This document shows, piece after piece, positions 6,430 to 8,644 of a stretch of 8,644 bases of DNA. Every line of letters begins with the position of its first letter. The first letter of the stretch is position 1. The notes under the pieces were generated by a model. The model was not told the DNA's origin and did no database searches. It was given only the letters and a program-made list of their open reading frames with translations. The stretch is from Dysgonamonadaceae bacterium (GTDB taxonomy: Bacteria > Bacteroidota > Bacteroidia > Bacteroidales > Azobacteroidaceae). A program made the translations under genes and the position numbers. The DNA is taken from NCBI GenBank assembly GCA_031276105.1, contig JAISNS010000245.1, positions 1-8,644 of the forward strand, written 5' to 3'.

Positions 6430-6460
6430 TCGACTGCGGGGTAAGTTACATTAAATCTTT

Positions 6461-8077
6461 ATGCGGATGAAAAATAGACTTATATTGCTTTTTCTTTCTT
6501 TTATCTTGGCTTCTCCTTTACATTCTTACGGAAGCGAACAATTAAACAGGCTGCTCTCTACATTGGATAATGTTCTGGACAGCGTGAGTGAATACGACTG
6601 CCGGAAAGAGCGCCGGTTAGTTGATTTGAAACGCCAACTGTCTTTAACCCTTTCGCCCGACGAAAGGCATGATATTTATTACAAACTCTATAAGGAATAT
6701 GAAGCCTACACCTTCGATTCGGCAATGTATTATGTGAAAATTCATTTGGATTTTGCCGCCGGCCAACGAAATACTCACCAAATAACCGAATGTAAGATGC
6801 GTCTGGCTCGCATGTACTCCACTTTTGCCCGCTTTACGGAAGCAATCGATTTGCTTGATTCAATTGAGAAAAAAGAACTTACCCCCGAACAGTTAGCCGC
6901 TTATTACAGCGCCTATGCCGAAATTTACATTTACTGGTCTGAATACAGCGATAATGAAGACCGGAAAAATTTCACGTCGATGAAAAACACCTACCAAGAT
7001 TCCGCATTGTCCGTAATGTCGCCGGGATATGGTTTTGACATCAACTATGGGAGAAAATGTATTGATTCAAAAGATTTTGCAACAGCCGAAAATATCCTCT
7101 TACCCCACCTTTCACAGATAGACCGCGAAACAAGGGAATACGCGATTCTGACGTCGCTCATTGCCTATCTCTACGAATCGAAAGGCGACGAAAACACGCA
7201 AAAAGAATATTTAGCGCAGTCGGCCATTGCAGACGTCAAAGCGTCGGTGAAAGAAAACACGTCGTTGCGCAACCTCGCTTTTTACCTGTTGAACGACGGC
7301 GATATAGACCGTTCCAACCGTTACATTAAAAAAAGTCTGGAAGACGCTAATTTTTATAATGCCCGCTTACGCACCATTCAAATAGCCAAAATCTTTCCGG
7401 TCATCGACAAAGCTTACCAACTGGAGCGGGAAAAACGTCAGAAGAATTTACAACTGGCAATTATCGTAATCGCCCTGTTGACACTGTTTTTAGCCGGAAT
7501 GACCGGCTACCTTTTCAATCAGATAAAAAAATTATCCCGTACCCGGAAAGAATTGATTAAGACCAACCAGAATTTGGTCAAAACCAATATCCGGCTGTCC
7601 GAAACCAACCATATCAAAGAAAAATACATCGGACACTTCCTGAATCAATGTTCTGTTTATATCGATAAATTGAGCGCCTACCGCAAATCGCTGAATAAAA
7701 AGGCGGCAAACGGAAAAATAGAAGAACTCTTTCAAATGTTGAAGTCTTCCCAAATTATTGAAGACGAATTGAAAGAGTTTTACCGGAATTTTGATACGAC
7801 TTTCCTCGAACTTTTCCCCAATTTTGTAGCGGAATTCAACAAACTGTTACCGGCCGAAGACCGGATTCAACCGAAACATGCTTCCGAGCTAACCGTCGAA
7901 TTGCGTATCTTCGCCTTGTTACGTTTGGGAATAACCGATAGCGCCAAGATTGCCGGCTTTTTGCGCTATTCCATTTCCACGATCTACAACTACCGATCCA
8001 ACTACCGAAACAACTCCTTGGTTCCCCGCGACAAATTTGAAGAAACCGTGATGAAAATTTGTATGGAACGCGGATGA
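6461..8077 (+). CDS. Membrane-anchored TPR regulator with C-terminal HTH (DUF6377-like)
   Basis: A 538-residue protein. Residues 1-24 are a signal peptide or first membrane anchor. Residues about 25-320 are helical, with TPR-like repeats (TECKMRLARMYSTFARFTEA, YSAYAEIYIYWSEYSD, YAILTSLIAYLYESKGD). One membrane helix at 330-353 (LQLAIIVIALLTLFLAGMTGY) leads into a charged helix likely to be coiled coil (354-386, KTNQNLVKTNIRLSETN). Residues 387-538 are cytoplasmic and end in a LuxR-like helix-turn-helix (about 478-516, ELRIFALLRLGITDSAKIAG then STIYNYRSNYRN). This matches Bacteroidetes DUF6377-type regulators: a periplasmic TPR sensor connected through the membrane to a DNA-binding end. Target and signal are unknown. 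Starts at 6461 (MRMKN) and 6467 (MKNRL) are both possible. It lies 83 bp after the decarboxylase operon, separated by a hairpin, so co-regulation is not shown. Confidence 0.8.
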   Translation: MRMKNRLILLFLSFILASPLHSYGSEQLNRLLSTLDNVLDSVSEYDCRKERRLVDLKRQLSLTLSPDERHDIYYKLYKEYEAYTFDSAMYYVKIHLDFAAGQRNTHQITECKMRLARMYSTFARFTEAIDLLDSIEKKELTPEQLAAYYSAYAEIYIYWSEYSDNEDRKNFTSMKNTYQDSALSVMSPGYGFDINYGRKCIDSKDFATAENILLPHLSQIDRETREYAILTSLIAYLYESKGDENTQKEYLAQSAIADVKASVKENTSLRNLAFYLLNDGDIDRSNRYIKKSLEDANFYNARLRTIQIAKIFPVIDKAYQLEREKRQKNLQLAIIVIALLTLFLAGMTGYLFNQIKKLSRTRKELIKTNQNLVKTNIRLSETNHIKEKYIGHFLNQCSVYIDKLSAYRKSLNKKAANGKIEELFQMLKSSQIIEDELKEFYRNFDTTFLELFPNFVAEFNKLLPAEDRIQPKHASELTVELRIFALLRLGITDSAKIAGFLRYSISTIYNYRSNYRNNSLVPRDKFEETVMKICMERG

Positions 8078-8128
8078 TCGTCCCTCCCCTCCTGAAGTAA
8101 CCGTAAGCTAAAGCGCGCAGTTAATAAA

Positions 8129-8155
8129 GTGTCCTCCCTGAAAAAGATGGTGTCA
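8129..8155. other. Possible insertion-sequence end
   Basis: Beyond the transposase stop the DNA reads AGTGTCCTCCCTGAAAAAG and then ATGGTGTCATAATTT, with GTGTC repeated 21 bp apart (8129-8133 and 8150-8154). The position, about 50-75 bp outside the end of the transposase frame, suits the terminal inverted repeat of the IS1-like element whose other end is past the window. Without that end this remains a guess. Confidence 0.2.
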
Positions 8156-8204
8156 TAATTTAAATGTCATCAATGTATGGAACCTTAAAAGCAAACTTGA
8201 TGTC

Positions 8205-8644
8205 TCATCCACAGTCCGTTATTTTTGCATAGAGAGCCGGTGTTCGCGGCGTCCGTGTTTTGTCGGGATTTTTGCTTAAAATATTGTGAGATCTAATAAA
8301 ATTGTAGAAATACACAGATAGACTGACTTTAGCTCCAAAGTATTCCATTTCCTTTGCAAAGTAGATGTCAATAAATAACATACTTAAAAATTTTATCTAA
8401 ATAACATATTGCCAATATATTAATAAATTTATAATATTACTTTATATTTTGACGTCTCCAAAAATTAAACTTTTCCTGCGCAGGTTTGCATCCATTTGTC
8501 TTAATGTGCCGTTTGAACGTTCTATATATGATGTATTGATCTTATTACTGACACATTGAGTGAGTTTTTGCTCAATTCTTTTTTCATCGCCAAAAACAAT
8601 TTTTTTCGCTACTTTGACGATTTTGCTATTCTCTCTTGTTTTAT
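8205..8644 (-). pseudogene. IS1-like transposase, 3' part, interrupted by a small element
   Basis: On the minus strand 61 residues are visible from the window edge, including SNKINTSYIERSNGTLRQ and NLRRKSLIF. The Glu in YIERSN matches the catalytic Glu of IS1-like DDE transposases. The frame then enters foreign DNA and stops at TAA 8442-8444. After a 99-bp insertion (8361-8459) the same frame resumes with AKEMEYFGAKVSLSVYFYNF, IRSHNILSKNPDKTRTPRTP and ALYAKITDCG, ending at TGA 8205-8207. This is the usual C-terminal YYNF-R-H--L and rTPA region. A further frame, VDETSSLLLRFHTLMTFKL (to 8153), may be the original C-terminus after a second frameshift. The N-terminal part lies outside the window. 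The transposase is inactive as it stands. Confidence 0.8.
8361..8459. mobile_element. 99-bp MITE-like element inserted in the transposase
   Basis: The left end reads GTAGATGTCAATAAATAA (8361-8378). The right end, read inward on the minus strand, is GGAGACGTCAAAATATAA (8459-8442). They match at 14 of 18 positions as terminal inverted repeats. AAA lies directly outside both ends (8358-8360 and 8460-8462) as a 3-bp target duplication. Only about 18 of 99 bases are G or C by hand count. An 11-bp direct repeat TAAATAACATA occurs inside (8372-8382 and 8398-8408). No protein is encoded. Deleting the element plus one AAA restores the transposase frame (KSLIF-AKEME), which fixes the boundaries independently. 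The autonomous partner is not in the window. Confidence 0.75.

Noticed and set aside
8129..8204. Recurring GTGTC/ATGTC pentamers that might form a short tandem array
   Set aside because: Spacings are irregular (21, 14 and 36 bp) and the sequence between them is not repeated; more likely an IS end region.
1..8644. CRISPR array, tRNA, rRNA, or a defence or toxin-antitoxin system
   Set aside because: No regular direct repeats with spacers, no cloverleaf or rRNA motifs, and every sizeable gene is explained by metabolism, regulation or mobile-element remnants.

Overview
The window comes from a chromosome of a Bacteroidales bacterium (phylum Bacteroidetes). Three things point there. Promoter-like sites follow the Bacteroidetes pattern (TTTG, about 19-21 bp, TAnnTTTG). 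Start codons follow A-rich leaders rather than strong Shine-Dalgarno sites. The gene set is typical of the group: an epimerase / methylmalonyl-CoA decarboxylase operon, a membrane-anchored TPR regulator of the DUF6377 type and an AraC-type regulator end. I cannot name the genus from the sequence.

Layout. 1-129 is the C-terminal end of an AraC-family regulator. 130-578 has no convincing protein gene but is structured: a good promoter (202-234), a perfect 12-bp-arm palindrome (302-326), a small hairpin, a terminator (393-431), and a repeat with 32-bp imperfect inverted ends (450-531). The promoter and terminator could bound a small RNA of about 190 nt. 579-1135 is a broken secreted-protein gene, with an apparent single-T insertion and a lost 3' end. 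It abuts a headless transposase remnant on the minus strand (1138-1431), followed by a bidirectional terminator (1445-1490). 1491-1837 is a leader with two possible promoters.

1838-6377 is the metabolic core, five tightly packed genes on the plus strand: methylmalonyl-CoA epimerase, carboxyltransferase (alpha) subunit, an OadG-like subunit fused to a periplasmic lamin-tail domain, biotin carrier, and the beta membrane subunit. Together they should convert (R)- to (S)-methylmalonyl-CoA and decarboxylate it to propionyl-CoA while exporting Na+. This is the last energy-conserving part of the succinate-to-propionate route. The mutase that feeds it is not in the window. A strong GC-rich hairpin (6408-6429) follows, then a separate 538-residue TPR / membrane / HTH regulator (6461-8077).

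8078-8644 holds a minus-strand IS1-like transposase pseudogene. A 99-bp AT-rich element with 18-bp imperfect terminal inverted repeats and an AAA target duplication interrupts it; removing the element and one AAA restores the reading frame exactly. This nested insertion is the clearest unannotated structure here. I found no CRISPR array, tRNA, rRNA, defence system or biosynthetic cluster.
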